From positions 1-64,000 of the forward strand of contig RSEE01000160.1 of assembly GCA_003971905.1 (NCBI GenBank): a stretch of 64,000 bases of DNA. The letters are read 5' to 3'. The stretch comes from Moniliella sp. 'wahieum' (Eukaryota > Basidiomycota > Moniliellomycetes > Moniliellales > Moniliellaceae). Position numbers and translations under genes: made by a program. The notes under the pieces are model-generated. The model was not told the origin of the DNA. It worked only from the letters and a program-made list of their open reading frames with translations, and searched no databases. Each line of letters begins with the position of its first letter. The stretch's first letter is position 1. Of this stretch, positions 1 through 12,853 are shown piece by piece.

Positions 1-3000
1 AGAGCATAGACCAAAAGGGGAAACAGGGTCTACTAGAACAAGACAGGGTCCGTCATCTGGTAACATGGGTGACCAGGTGGTTCTGATCCCGACACGTAGA
101 AAGAGGAAGAAGGAGTAAAGGCGAAGGCTCTAAAATAGGAGCACAGATCAAGTCGAGAGGGTTTTCTTTAGGAATACGACCAGCCAAACATGGAAAAGGC
201 CAAATGTAATGGGCAGGTTCCCGCCCTCAGCAACAACCTACACCGCATGAGGGCGGAATTCCGCCACGAAAGCGGACGCCTGGATCAGGACATGGACGTC
301 CAGATCCGGCAGCTCAGTGTGAGCTCACTCTTGCGCTCAAGACCAAAACCAACTGATAGAGGTAGAATCAACCAGTAGGCACTCACAGCTCCCCACAATC
401 TCCTCGTCCTTACGCAAGGGACTCGAGCTTGGTTTAACGCATGCACTTAGTCTAAACGCAGTACCTGGCTTGTCCGGTGAGCCAGCCCGCAGTGACCAAG
501 AGCACCTGCAGAAATACCAGCAGGGTGCATATCCCAAGCACCCGACCCCTCCACACCACCTCAACCATCTGAGGGTGTGTGTTTTTGGCCGGCGATCATC
601 ATGTCCTCCACTCCCACCGCGCTCCAGTAATCAACTTCACGTGCAGTGGACAACAAGAAGGGGAACGCAAGCACACTACCTCGTACTCCGCGGCTTTCGC
701 ACCCATCTCCAGCAATGGACTCAGTCCAATCACTCAACAGCCCATTTGCCGCACATGTCCTTGCCCCCACAACAACCTGAAGCGGTACAACGGCATTTTA
801 AGCGACTTTTTGTGAACCGATGACACCCGTGACACAGAATCGGACGACCGTGTCGTGTCGTTGCCCCAGAGGTCCGCCGCCCTTGGTGACCGCACTTGCC
901 CCAGCTCCGGGCCCCCCAAAGAGCGCGAAAACGTAGAGCGTCAGGCTCGGCTCGCTCCCGAGAAACTACGTCGCCGTTTGGCGTGAGGCCCAGAGTGCCC
1001 ACACGTCGATGTTCGGATGATGAGACGTGCATCAGGTGGTGATGGAGGAGGAGGAGGAGGAAGAGGAGGAGGAGATGGGGCACTCACTTTTCTTCCCCAT
1101 TTGTTGTTTTTTGTTATCTTCTTTGCTCCTGGCCCCGATACCCAAAGCAACGGCTGCAGACTATACACCCCGCGGCTTCTTCCTACATTCTGTCTCACGG
1201 CAAAAAGATTACTGTTGCGCGGTCGGCTTCGTGTGGTGATCCGCCCCAATCACCACCCAAACTTTGGGTTAGGTCCTGACACCCTACTTGACGTGTCAGC
1301 GCACGCTACTACGGAACGAGGTATTCCGTAAAGGGAGCACCGACAGCGCATGCGCGACGATGGTGGACGCACGACGGTAGAAGAAGAGAAAGGATGAACC
1401 ACTTGCGTGAATGAGCAGAGTTACCAGAATTCTCCCTCCCATCTCCTTTATCGTGGCCAGGACTTCACTGATGGAGTTTTAAGTGGACCCACTCACTTGG
1501 AGTCGTAACAGTGAACTCACGACGGTTTCGTTCATGCGCGTGGTCGCGCATCCGCGCGGGGTTACAGCCAAAGAAGGGGCCACTGCTCGTACGGCAGAGG
1601 CGGTGATGTGCGAGCAAGATGCTACGTCCCGGGAAGGGCAGACGTACCGGTTTTTTGAAATCGTCCGTACTCGGGCACGGGAGAGGGACAGCAGCTGGGG
1701 TCAACGTGCCCAGGGTTAGACAGGAATGGGAACCAGAGACCGTAGTCAAGCTGAAAGGTTCGACAAGACGCGCGAGATAGTGGATAAGTGAAAGCCAAAA
1801 TACCGAGCTGTGAACAGTGGGTAACATAAAGCGGATGACAAACTGAGAGGCGCAAAGGCGGGGGCGCGGGGGAGCTGGAACATAAGAAACAAATAAATCA
1901 GGCGACTTGCCGACGAATCAATTGACTTTGCGGATGTGGGGACACTAATTTCATAGTTGTGGAGGAACGCGACAAGATATTTCACTCTCATAGGCGGAGG
2001 GCTAAATGGAACCAAAATCATGCATGGATATAATTGGGATAGACAAATAATTGGTAATTCCGTTCTCGCGGGGTACTAAGGAAACAAAAGGACGAGCTGC
2101 GCAACAGCAGTATATCATTGTGGAACTATACGTACGAACGTAAAATACGAAACAGCGAAGAGGTGACAATTAACCCATCTGATCAGTATGGTAGATGTGG
2201 GAGCAAATGAGCAAAAAGCATAGGAATCACAGGGCCTCAGACAAAGAATTGGATCTATGGTCGCGCCCATTATTCACAATCGATTACACACTACATTGAC
2301 GTCAAGCTGTGGTTATAGACCCTCATCTGGGGGTGACACAGTGTAGTAATAGACCCTATGTGGGAGCGACAAAGTGTGATTGGGTTTTTCCAAACAGACG
2401 GTCATGACTGGTACTGGATTCAGCCTTGCACTTGGCCAGATGATTGTGTACCAACGCTTAACAGTGACCAATCATGGCCCGGATATCAATTTCGGAGAAG
2501 TACACCACAAATATCGGATCGGTTCCCCCTCGGGGCGTTGGTTCGCCTAACGCAATGCCCCGCAATGCCCACAAAACCAAACGGCCCTGTGAGCTGGCTT
2601 AATCTGATATTGGATTTCTTTTATGAACTGGGATTGCCCCTTTCGTCGATGTTTCCCCCTCCAGTGTGCAGCAGTTAATGAGAGAGGACAGTTGGTTCTG
2701 CCATGAGCAAATCTTTGAGCTGAAAAGAATGCGTGGTACGTAACACTACCTTATCAGACACCATTTCACCCTTAAAATATATGGACAAAACAACAGGATA
2801 GGTCGCGACGATGCGAGCAGTTTCTTGCAATCGCCCGTGGCGCATCATGAAGAAAAGCAGACACAGATCGTCCATTTGAATGCAGCGTAATGTTTGGGGA
2901 ACTGCGACATGAGTTTCTACTGGTGGCAACAGCATCCTTCAGGCATGTGTTCGATTTTCTGGTTCCCAATAAAAAACTATCTTCTGATTAGAGCACATCG

Positions 3001-6000
3001 TAATGTAAGGGCATCTAGTAAACTCGTAACCAGAACGAGAAAATATATTTACAACCGATAGACTCGAGAAGACTGCTGCTTCAAACTCATAGGATACTCA
3101 TAAGAAAAAACTTGAAGGGGATTGATGTGGCGTTGATTTGTCAATCAAGATACCAACGTGAGTTGAGGCTGTGTCTACTCGCAATGCATGCGCTATTATT
3201 ACTCGCGCACAAGTCATAGCGGGAATTAAAAATCTATTATGTTAAGAGCCTGATTAATTTCACAATGCACACTACTTTGGACTGAGATACGCTAATAGAT
3301 TACATGTCGATGATATGTATATGCCTGTGGAGCGTCGGAAGACAACAATGCATCAGCTGTTCAAATTGAGTAGAAAGGTCCACTTAAGCCGAAAGCGAAA
3401 ACGAAGGAAATAGGGGAACCAGAAGGATACTCAAAGCAAAAGCGGAAGAAGCATGAAGACTGGGTAGAAGAAAGCAGTCAAAATGAAAGAACTCAGTTGT
3501 ATGTACTAACGAAGACGCATTCAAGTGCAGTGATTTTCATGCCCGGTTTTTATGAGCACCTCCCCACTTAAACTGTAACACTGCTTCCGGCATTGGCACC
3601 AACATACCGAACGGGCATGGGATGCCTCTTTCGGCACCTCTATACTTGCTCTTGTCGTCGACACCCAGTCAAAGGTAAAATGCAAGGCGGCGCAGATGTG
3701 CTAAAATTAGCTATTAGCAGCTCACCCAATAGAAACTTGTATAGAGCACCTAACCCGTCGATTGTAACCCCGCTGCCGCATTCAACAGGTACACAAATGC
3801 ATCTTCCTGTTGAACCACCTCCGGCAGCGCCTCATCTCAACCCCACTCCACCCCGCGTGGGAAAAAAGTCGGCGATTTCTGGAAGCTCTTGGTACTGATT
3901 CTACATGGGCGGAAGAATTTTAAGCTACCCTTTTGTGAAGGTGCACATGCCTTCGATTATGAAGCAGCTGTTCGTTCAGGCGAGTTGCCTCGGTGCTTCT
4001 GTCACAAAGTCCTAATGACTGGCAGAAGAGGGTGACGGTTGTCGACGAATCGTCACGACTGTGTGCAGCATCTGCAAGAGCATGAAAGTGCTCCTCCGTT
4101 GCGCAACCCGAGCGGGGTCATTATCCCAAAGAGATGAAAGGTTCGAAAGCGATTCAAGGTTCTTGGTATTAAAGTTTGTAGGTGTTCGAGTTACTTCGTG
4201 TGAGCCACACACCTAATTCGCTGGGCCTGTCCAATAATGAAAACAACGGAGGTGGAGGACAAAGAGACAACAAGTCAAGCAGGTCAAAAGTGACTTTCAT
4301 GGCGCCATACTCTTTTAACCCGTTCTAATCCTCGTGGCCGCCCCTTTGAAATATTTGCTGCCCAGGATCAGAGCAGCATTAAGGGGACCACAACGATAGG
4401 GGGCTCAATGCCCAGGGTTTTGAGGAATATCTCCTGCGTGAGGTCGGAAGAATGAACGCACGGTATGATCGTGCTTCGGCTTTTTGGTGAATCCGAGTGG
4501 GGGTCGGGACAAAGAAGAAGCCTCTTCACATACAGTGGAGGCGACTGCGTATGTGGAAACACTATGTAGGCCCTGTGCCCTGCATGTGCAGTAAGGGCCC
4601 AGAGGAGGACGAATATGACCCGAGCTTGAACTGCGGCGGGAGCTGTCCCGTATCGGCGATAAAGTCGACTTGCACCGCCACCTCTACCCCCTATCCTTGC
4701 TCTCGCGTCTCAAATTCTCTTCTTCTATCACTATACACAGTTCCCCCCTTTTTACTTTGTAAACCTGTTTAGTGGCCTCACTCCTTCTCTCCTTTTTTTA
4801 TTGTCGCACGGATACGTGGACCTGTACGCAATCGATGCAAGGCCCTTGTGCTCTTCTGCACATCAAAACACTGAACAGGGTCTGGATGCTCGGCACGCCC
4901 CTCCTTCCATTTTCGTCGTTGGTCATGTCATCGCCCAATGCGGCTCTTGCTCGCACACCCCCCTTCCTTCGAGCGACTGAGAAGCCAGCCAAACCTCGTC
5001 TCATTCGCGTGTCCCTCCTTCGTTCTTCAGTTATTGGAATTCCCAGTCCACTCAAGCCTTCTTGGAAGGTGAGAAACGGGAGGTGGTGTACTGGCTCTTT
5101 TGGCCCACCGTCCAATATTTCTCCCCACCGCTGCTTGTGGGTATATGGGGTTGGAAGGAGATCGGCGTGCTCCTGTGACTTGGCAGCTAGAGGTCACCCC
5201 TCAGAGCAACCCATCTCCAATGAGGCTGTTTCCAATAAGATGCTTCAATTGCTCAAAACATCTATCTAGTTAGCTTTCTGGTGGGGTGATATCAGCCCAA
5301 CTAACTGGCCCGGCCGTAGGTTCGATGGCCATCTCCGTCAAGTTCTCCTATGTTGGATTCTTAACACGTTCTTCTTCGCTATTAAAAGCCATGTTGCATT
5401 CTACGCTGCGGTGCGTCGAGCCGCACCCTCTGTCACTTCGCGGGCACTACATTGGCGGGAGCCTCCGGGGCGCTATACGAATTGACAGTACGAATGGGAG
5501 AGGAGGTTGGCCAACAACCTTCGAAATAGTTATTGTTGAAAGAGGGAGCGACGGGAAGTCAACTACGCGAGGAGGACCGTTGTTGACCCATTCCATGCTT
5601 TGGTAATCCCTTTCCTTCTGGACAGATCACCAATATAGAAAGGGCTCCTTATCAGCAAAGTTTTGGATTCTGGCCGACGCTTTCATGGCTGTGTTTCCCT
5701 TTCGGAGGCGTGCGCGGCCTTGTATAACACACCGTACTAGCCAGAAGGCGCATAACAACTTTCCTGTGAGACTTCCTCGGAAGGTCTTCTCACCACCTTT
5801 GCTGTTCTCCCAGATCCCCCCCAAACACTTCTTGTTCATATCAAAGCCTGGCGCACACCCACAATTCGAGAGTGGATGATGGCTGCAACTCGTGAGGCTG
5901 ATGAACTCCGACCATTGGATTAATCACTCTGTACAAAAAGGATGGGAAAGCTTATATTCAAAGTGCTCAGAACGTACCACCATCTCACACTTCCGACAAC

Positions 6001-6540
6001 GCATGCTAGACCAGGCCAGGTCCAAAAACACCCTTGACAGAACTTGAACTAACTGTGCGTCGCTACCGAAAAGATCCAAAGCTGTGGTCTGGCACAAAGT
6101 TAAGGTCTATAAGACCTCGAGAGTGGATGCCAGTTGCCCACGGAAAGACGCGGTCAAGTCCGCGAGTATTGCTTTCGACCTTACTGCCATCAGGATATAG
6201 GAATACACATACTGCAGCTGCCTGCACCATGTCTGTTGATCGCAATCCGTTCAATGAACCAAAAGAAATGTGTCAACAGTACCTTTTTAGGAAAACTTGC
6301 ATGCTTGCCCGGCGAATGATTGTGGCCAGTGACCGTGTGACATGAACTCCAACATGAAGAATCGTTCGAAATATACGGGCGTGGGTTGGACATGGAAATC
6401 CTTCGAAACAGTAGTGTTTTACTTACGGGTTGTAGTTGGGTAATACGAGGAGCGAGTAGTGCGGATACTAGTAGTGATGAGCGGCTCGAGAAAATCAATT
6501 TGAAGAGGCGAACCGGACAAGCGACTTCCGTCAGCAGGCT
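1..6540. other. Gene-poor AT-richer region, no supported gene
   Basis: The region is AT-richer than the coding blocks and holds only short unconvincing reading frames. The longest (4772-5269 +, 165 codons; 4798-5115 -, 105 codons) overlap each other on opposite strands and show no domain I recognise. Isolated LTR-like TGTCAC starts occur at 4000 and 5431 and a GTGACA end at 829, but none has a partner with a matching target duplication, so I do not call elements there. A two-copy imperfect repeat lies at 2315-2378. No tRNA was found by eye. Confidence 0.5.
2315..2378. repeat. Two-copy imperfect tandem repeat
   Basis: Two copies of about 31 bp begin ATAGACCCT and end in a variant of GACA(C/A)AGTGT, at 2315-2345 and 2349-2378. 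They lie in otherwise featureless AT-rich DNA and their function is unknown. Confidence 0.5.
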
Positions 6541-6545
6541 GACCC

Positions 6546-7412
6546 TGTCACGGGCTGCGGCGGACACGAGATGGTCCGACCCAAGCTAAGGCCCGCCTGC
6601 TCCGCACATGCCCAGTAGAGCGTGCTCAGCAGGCCAACCAAGTGTGATGATGGTTGGCTAGTAAATTAAGCATCGTGGCCGAAGGGCCATGCATCCGCGC
6701 GGCAATAGTCGCCCCCCGCCCAAGTCCAGGTCAGCCGGCCTAAATAAGGCCACCGAGCTTCCAGTGCCGTGGCGACGTCTGTCGCCCCGGCCCCGTTTCC
6801 ATTTCCTTTCTCGGTCGCGCCTGCGGCGACCACCCCGCTTTTGACATGTCTTCCTTTCTACACCCCCTCTTGTATCCGTTTCCCTTTTGATCCTGCCTGT
6901 ACCCCTGGTCGATGGGGATCTTTTCCCCCACCTTCCATTCTCGGCATCTCTCGTCTCAACCCCTCGTCTACCCTCTCGCCTATCCTGTCCGACTCCTGCC
7001 CGTTTTCCAGACAATTGATCCAGTACAGGCAGCCTACTTTTGTTAGCGTCCGACTCTCCAATCTCGTCCTCCAGCCATTCGTCAGTCCAGTCGCGCGAGC
7101 CCTCCTCTGGCCGCGTCGATTTCCAGTTTCAGTTGAGGCAGTGTTTGTCCGCCGCTGTCTCCTCCTCCCGTCCCTAAGTCCCGGAGGCTTCAGACACGTT
7201 ACTACGGCCCAAGCCGGTGCAGACGCAGCCTTGCCACACGGGCAGCCGCCCCACCAAAGCCCTCTCTAACCTCTCCTCGTCCCTAGCTTCGCTCGGACAC
7301 ACCAACCAGCCTATAAGCCCGAAACTACCGTGAGTCGTCCCTACCGTCTCTAAGGGATTTTGTACCCCAAAAAACCCCAGGGCGGGTCCCCTGGCGGCGC
7401 CCGCCCGTGACA
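6546..7412. mobile_element. Solo LTR (Ty3-like), 867 bp, with 5-bp target-site duplication
   Basis: The element starts TGTCACGGGC and ends GCCCGTGACA, a perfect 10-bp terminal inverted repeat of the TG...CA type used by LTR retrotransposons. It is flanked on both sides by the 5-bp direct repeat GACCC (6541-6545 and 7413-7417), the expected integrase target duplication. The interior is pyrimidine-rich, with TATA-like tracts near 6740 (CTAAATAAGG) and 7310 (CCTATAAGCC). No gag or pol coding sequence adjoins it, so it is best read as a solo LTR left by LTR-LTR recombination. The intact duplication suggests a fairly recent event. Assignment to Ty3 rather than another LTR family rests only on the termini and the 5-bp duplication; orientation is not resolved. 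Confidence 0.85.
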
Positions 7413-7417
7413 GACCC

Positions 7418-8373
7418 AGGCCTCACTGAGGCCTCACGCTCTGATTGTGACCCAATACACCCACCCGACCGCGGTATGGGTTTTTTCCCGTCTCCTGCGA
7501 TCGATCCGCCCAGATAATAGCCTCTAACCGTGCTCTGGTCAAAGGGGGCAAGGAACGGGATGCCCGAGGTGTCACCGAATGACTAAGCTCGCTCCAATTT
7601 CGAATTCTGCATCCTGTGTCTCTTGCTCTTCCCTTCCCTTTGCTTCGTTCTCTCCCGATGCCTTCTGTTCCTCCCACGAACGATCGTGCCTTTTCCCCGC
7701 CTCTGAAAGGACCTTGGCTCCCTTTCGTTTGGTCCCGACTGTTACGCCACTGCACAAGCATAACGACACTCCGACTCTTCTCGATCGCAGTGGGCTATTC
7801 ATAGAGGACATTTGGAAAGTACTGGGGACGTCGCCTTGCCCGGAGGTGGGCTCGGCGCAGCACCTCACGATGCCTTGCTCAGCAGCCCATCTCACACCAT
7901 CCACGCATCTCTTATTGACACACTGGGGACACTCTTCACGCTTCTTATTGGGAACTCTTGAGAGTGGGACACCGTCAAGCGATTGAAACAGTTAGTCTCT
8001 TGTTAATTGCTCTTGCTTCAATGAACTTCAAGCTTCAGCCCCCGTGCCTCTCTCTCTCATCAAGGCATCCTCTAAAGCAGGGGGGCGTGTTTTTGGCGGT
8101 GCAAAACCCCAGAAAAGACATCATGGAACATTGCATATACATATGCATTCTAGCCACAGTGGTAATTGGTAAAGAAACCATGTCCCAATGAACATGCCGT
8201 GGATCAAGCTTCAAGCGAACGTAGTGAACAGAACCCCCCACACACAGCAAAAATCAAAAAGCAAAACGCAAAACGCAGCGACGCGATCTGTAACGAACAG
8301 GATGGAAAAAAGACTACAGTCAACTCAGCCGTCACCGCCGCGTCGCGGTCCATCGTCCCAGGAGGTGGCTTTT
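7418..8373. other. Intergenic region downstream of the solo LTR
   Basis: No gene is supported here. Overlapping frames on both strands (for example 7579-7986 + and 7572-7904 -) lack recognisable domains. An A-rich CAAAA-type stretch at 8238-8275 resembles the larger CAAAA/GCAAA repeat field near 28200. Confidence 0.5.
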
Positions 8374-10158
8374 TCAGGGTGGCTCTGAGGCCAGGGGGGT
8401 GAGATAAATCCGGCCTGGGCGGGATCGGTTGCGGAGCAGAGTCCAAGCGGAGGTGGAGGTTGTGCCGGGCATGGTGTGGGTGGGAGGGTGGGAAGGGGGC
8501 AAGGCTAAAGGTAAGGGTAAGGAAGTAGGCGCCAAGGGTGGTTGTCGCGTACGAATCGGAGTAGAACCCGATGGCGTAGGGGGAACAGGAGGGGCAGTGT
8601 AATGTGGAGGGTGCAAGGCCGGGCAAGAAGGAGGAACGTGAAGAGAAGAGCTTGGTTCCAGACGTTGTGAGCGCAACGTCGAGGCGACCAAGTGGTCGAG
8701 CTGGTCAGGTGTCGTGCCCGGAGGGACCACCGAGGCGAGCAAAGTGCGGACGCCATGTAGCGTGCCGTCGGATTGCAATATGGCCTTTCCGGTCCAGGTG
8801 GGGTGAGTGCCATGCTCTGGGCCGAGGGTGACAGTGGCGCGGTAGAGGAGCTGCTTGGTGTGGTGCTGTCCGACCAAGGTGTGGGCCGAGACGAGGTGGA
8901 GCGTAGTCAGGACCTGGTCGCGGTACGGAAGAAGGTCCAAGTAAACTACCGGCCGGGTGACGGAAGAGGCGAGGAGAAGGGTGATAGTAGGAAGGAGGAT
9001 AGGTGAGTTGAGCCAAGAGGGTAGGTGGCCGATGGGATCGTGGGGTAGGACAGGTCACTGCGATTCAAATGTTGTGAGTCAGTTTATCTCTGTGGCAGAT
9101 TTTTAGGCAAGGAGGGAGGGGGGCGAAGACACAGTCGCAGACGACAGAAACGCAACAGAGAACGAACGACGGTGGAAGGGGGGGTAAGACCAACCGTAAG
9201 AAGCGTCCATCAAAAAGAAACTTGCCGTCGTTGTCTTGCTGACCGAGAGCTGTGTTCCACACCACATCCCCTCGCCGAAGGAATGGCCAGACACCAGAAC
9301 GGTACAGTTCCTTTTCGCACGCTGCGAGTTCGTCATCCGATAGCCATCCCGCGTCCCACTCCTTGCCCGGCACCCACACTCGGAAGCACCCTGCCCTCCC
9401 GGGCTTCCAAGGCGCAGGCACGGGTCCCGGCACTTGTGAGCCCGCGACCATGTTGGCAGCTCGTCCATATGCAGACCGCGGGTTACCTTCTCCTCCTCCT
9501 CATCTTTCCTTTCCCCATTTCCCTGCTGCTTTAACGGGGCAAACGACTCGTCCTGCAAGCGTAAGCGCGCAAGGACTCGATTGTAAGCGCGCGTGCTAGC
9601 CCGGGCCAACTGCGGCACGCGCGGATCCAAACGGGGGCCATCCGACGTGGCACCCGAAAGGAAGTGAATAGCTGCCGTCTTGTATTCTGTTACCAAATCT
9701 TGAACAATCAAGAACCCCTCCACATCTTTCAATGGAGCGGAGCGGGTCGTGCTGATAGGGCGCATGAGGCCGCTGCGTGATGGGCACGGTGGCCAGGCAC
9801 GGTATCCCACCGGAGCGAGAAAACGATGGAGAATGGCGGAGCGACCCTGCTCGCTGTGCAGGTAGGTGCGAAGTGCGGTACAGGTATGGGACAAACTTTT
9901 GACTTCCATCACGGTGAGGTGTTGGAGTAGGGTGCGCAGAACGCGCGTGGACGGATGGGTAAGCGCCTGGGCAAAGCATCGCTGAATGGTCTTGGTCCGC
10001 TTGGCGCTTCTGCTCCTATCTTGGCAGAGGAGCAATGGAAAGGGGAAACGTCTCGCGCTTGGTGAGCCTGGCATGCGCTTGGGTCCTTGCGTTTCTTTTT
10101 GTCCTTCGTAGGACGAGAAGAAGACGATAGGGTCGGGGACGATGCTTAATGGGTTCAT
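8374..10158 (-). CDS. Conserved fungal protein, F-box-like N-terminus
   Basis: The gene is read on the minus strand in three pieces. The N-terminal part (10158 to about 9480) holds a segment like an F-box or helical repeat (TLLQHLTVMEVKSLSHTC), then a helical stretch ending ARASTRAYNRVLARLRLQ. A middle block (about 9400-9180) carries ELAACEKELYRSGVWPF and RGDVVWNTALG; the C-terminal block (about 9060-8600) carries VYLDLLPYRDQ and HPTWTGKAILQSDGT. From memory this block order matches an uncharacterised protein conserved across fungi. At least two apparent frame jumps separate the blocks, and an intron probably lies between 9180 and 9062 with acceptor ATCGCAG. The last 60-80 residues are Pro/Ser/Thr-rich. 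The start at 10158 is the first Met of the open frame; an upstream start is possible. Role unknown; a ubiquitin-ligase adaptor is only a guess. Confidence 0.6.
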
Positions 10159-12853
10159 TCTTGCCTTGTCCGTCGGGGTTCTCTTCCCTAGCCTCTATCC
10201 GGCTTGGGTGCAAAACCCTGTTCCCCGCCCGAAGACTGCTTGTGGCTCTGCTCTGCTCTTCCCTGGTTCACGGGAGGTACCGCGTGGGGTTCGGCACACT
10301 TCTTCCCCGGCTCGGTCAAACGTACGCAGGGGCAAACCGACTGCGTCGCCTCCGCCCTTCTGTCTGGGGGTAGGAGCAGAGCAGAAGATGGGAACCAAGA
10401 GGTCATGTAATTCAGGAACAGGAGAAAGAGGAGGAGAATGCGGAGGAGGAGGCACAACATCCGAGACCGAGGTGGGAAGTAGGTGATCCGCTTGTACCCA
10501 AGTTGGGCCATGTGAACAAGAGGATGGTAGGGAGGGAACTAGCTCTGTAGAGAGAGGGTGCTTGCTCAGTGGCGCAGAGCGTGGTCTGTGTGGGTGGCGA
10601 TGGGTCGGCGGATGGGTCGGGACGGGGAGCGGGAGCGACGGGGGGGTCTAAAGAGCAACTGATCCAGCGCGCATCTTGGTGGCTCGAGGGAGTGGGACAT
10701 GGAGTGGAATGGCGCAGGCGGGGTGGCAGCTGGGGAAACGTCAGGGACAAAGGGCTGGTGGGGGCGCAAGACGTGGGATGGGGCGGTGTGGGCGGCGGTG
10801 CGTGGGAGGTGGTGCTCTGTTGGCAGGAGAGGAGGCACGAGGTGGTGGTAGGTGTGGTCGGGGATAGGTTGGAGACTGCTCAAGGCAGGTGCTTGCGGTG
10901 CGGTCTGTTGTAGACGGGGGGCGTGGAGATGGTTGTTGTGGGCTGAATGCGGGTGGGAAGGGCGCAGAGACAGGTAAGGGAGGGGACAGGCGAAGACGAA
11001 GAAGAAGACGAGGAGGCTGCGGCTGGACGCGTGCTGGTGCGCCGCGTGGGGATGGCTGCGGACATGGGAGAGAGGGAGGGTGTGGATCCACGAGGGAGAG
11101 AGAAGGATGAAGGGGAAGGAGGGGGGGGGAGGGGGGAAAAGGGAGAAAGGAGGGGGGGGATATTATATTGCCTTGCTCCGTGGCTGCCCGCATGTACGCG
11201 TGAAGCGTCGTCAAGCTCCAAGGGAAGCGGGGGCGGGGGGTGGATGAGGTAAGGCCAGCGTTACGTAACAACACGTGACGAGGGGGTGCGGCAGAAACAA
11301 AGAGGTTCTAAGACGTCTCCCCGACGTGACATGTGCCTAGTGACTAGTGAGCGCATTAGGCGATGTATGATGAACGTACGTTGAACATTGAACAATTGTT
11401 TCATCCAATGCTGCTTGGGTCAGAGCGCTAACCCTACCCCAAGTCTCACACTGAGTAATCAGGTAACCGGTGACTGGTGCCTTGTGCCCAGTAACCTGAC
11501 CAGGGTTGCACCTGGACCGGGACCACGCTCGGTCCGTTCGGGTGTGGGGGGGGAGTTGATAATCAGCCGCAGTGGGAGGGGGTGGTATCTATCAGACCAT
11601 TAGCGCATTCGCCATGGCCGATAGTGGGAGCGTAGTGCGAGTGCATAGATCACAGGGTGGATAGAGGTAGGGGATAGTGGATAGTGGATAGGGTGACCGG
11701 GTGACCGGGGAGTCTGAGAAGGCAACTGGTGATGGTGATGCGGTGATGCGGAGACAGGGGCCACCTGCCACCCCGAGGGGGGCGCGTGGCGAGAGAGGGC
11801 GCCAAGCTTGAAGCGGAAGCACATGGGGCCGGGGAATAGACATGCTGTGTGTTGCCTGCTGGATGTATCGCAGAGGGAGGGTAGGGGCAAGGGTGAGAGC
11901 CTAGAGAGAGAGCGTGTGCGAGGCGCCAAAGCAGGTGCAACGTGCATGCCAAGGCAGGCTGTTTCTGACGGGCGAGCGCACAGGCGAGGCGAGGGAGCTT
12001 GGAGGGAGGGTGGAGGGTGGAGGAGGGAGGGAGCATAGACTTCTACTAGTAACCGGTTAACTTACCAGTGTGGTAAAAATCAGTCATCATCACCGGCACC
12101 GGCGTTTTGCACAGGAGCGTCTTGGCAGCCTTTCTACGCACAGGCAGCGGTAGGTTGAGCCTCAACGTTGAGTACGAGTGCGCCACGCCAGCTCCGCGGG
12201 CGACCGCGCCACGTGAGGGAGGCAGGCAGAAGGGCATTGGGAATGTCACATGCCCGTCTACCGCGCACAGCCAGCAGCCAGGAGCGCTGTGCCTGTGTGC
12301 CTGCATATGCATGCACTTTCCTTCGAGGGGGGAGCGGCAAGCGCACGAGCTACTCTTTCGGGCAATGAGGCACGGGGCGAGCCACCGCAGCACACTGGTC
12401 GCTGCGAGGGGCGGCACGGGGCGACTGTCGGGCCTGCTCGATAAGTCGATAACCCGGCCAAATTCACCACGTGATAGCGGCGCACTGCCCCCCTGGGGCC
12501 CAGGAACGGCGCTGGCGCACCGCCAGAGTCAATGTGGCACACGACACTGCCCAAGGGCGCACGGGGCGAGTGTGGGCTGGACCGCATTGCCTGTCTCTGG
12601 CTGGCTTTTTGGCTGGTTTTAGGGCTTACTGGCCGTCTGCTGCGCTCCTTCCTCACAGGGGCCACATGGACCCAGTCCGCCGTCTCATCACGCGTCACGT
12701 CCCAGCCTAGCGTCTAGCCCAGCCCAGGCCCCGCACCGCCTCACTCTTCCCTCTGCACGCGCTTTTTTGCATCCGTCTTTTATCCCTTGTTGCCTGCGTC
12801 CGTGTCGCCACCACCACCCCTCCTCCGTCTCTCTCTCCCACCCACCATCTCCC
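10159..12853. other. Intergenic, low-complexity; possible Ser/Pro/Thr-rich ORF on minus strand
   Basis: From about 11220 to 10412 the minus strand stays open for long stretches in several frames, with Pro, Ser and Thr-rich translation and poly-Ser near 11000. A Met near 11070 could start a low-complexity protein, but I see no conserved block, so no CDS is called. G-runs at 11110-11160 precede a TATATT at 11161. The remainder (11300-12850) has scattered short repeats such as GGATAGTGGATAG at 11669-11692 and no supported gene up to the nucleoside transporter start. Confidence 0.4.

Noticed and set aside
4772-5269. 165-codon plus-strand open frame in the gene-poor left end
   Set aside because: No homology signal that I recognise and a competing open frame on the other strand; likely chance.
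10741-11274. 177-codon Pro/Ser-rich minus-strand open frame
   Set aside because: Driven by GC-rich low complexity; other frames are equally open and no conserved block is visible.
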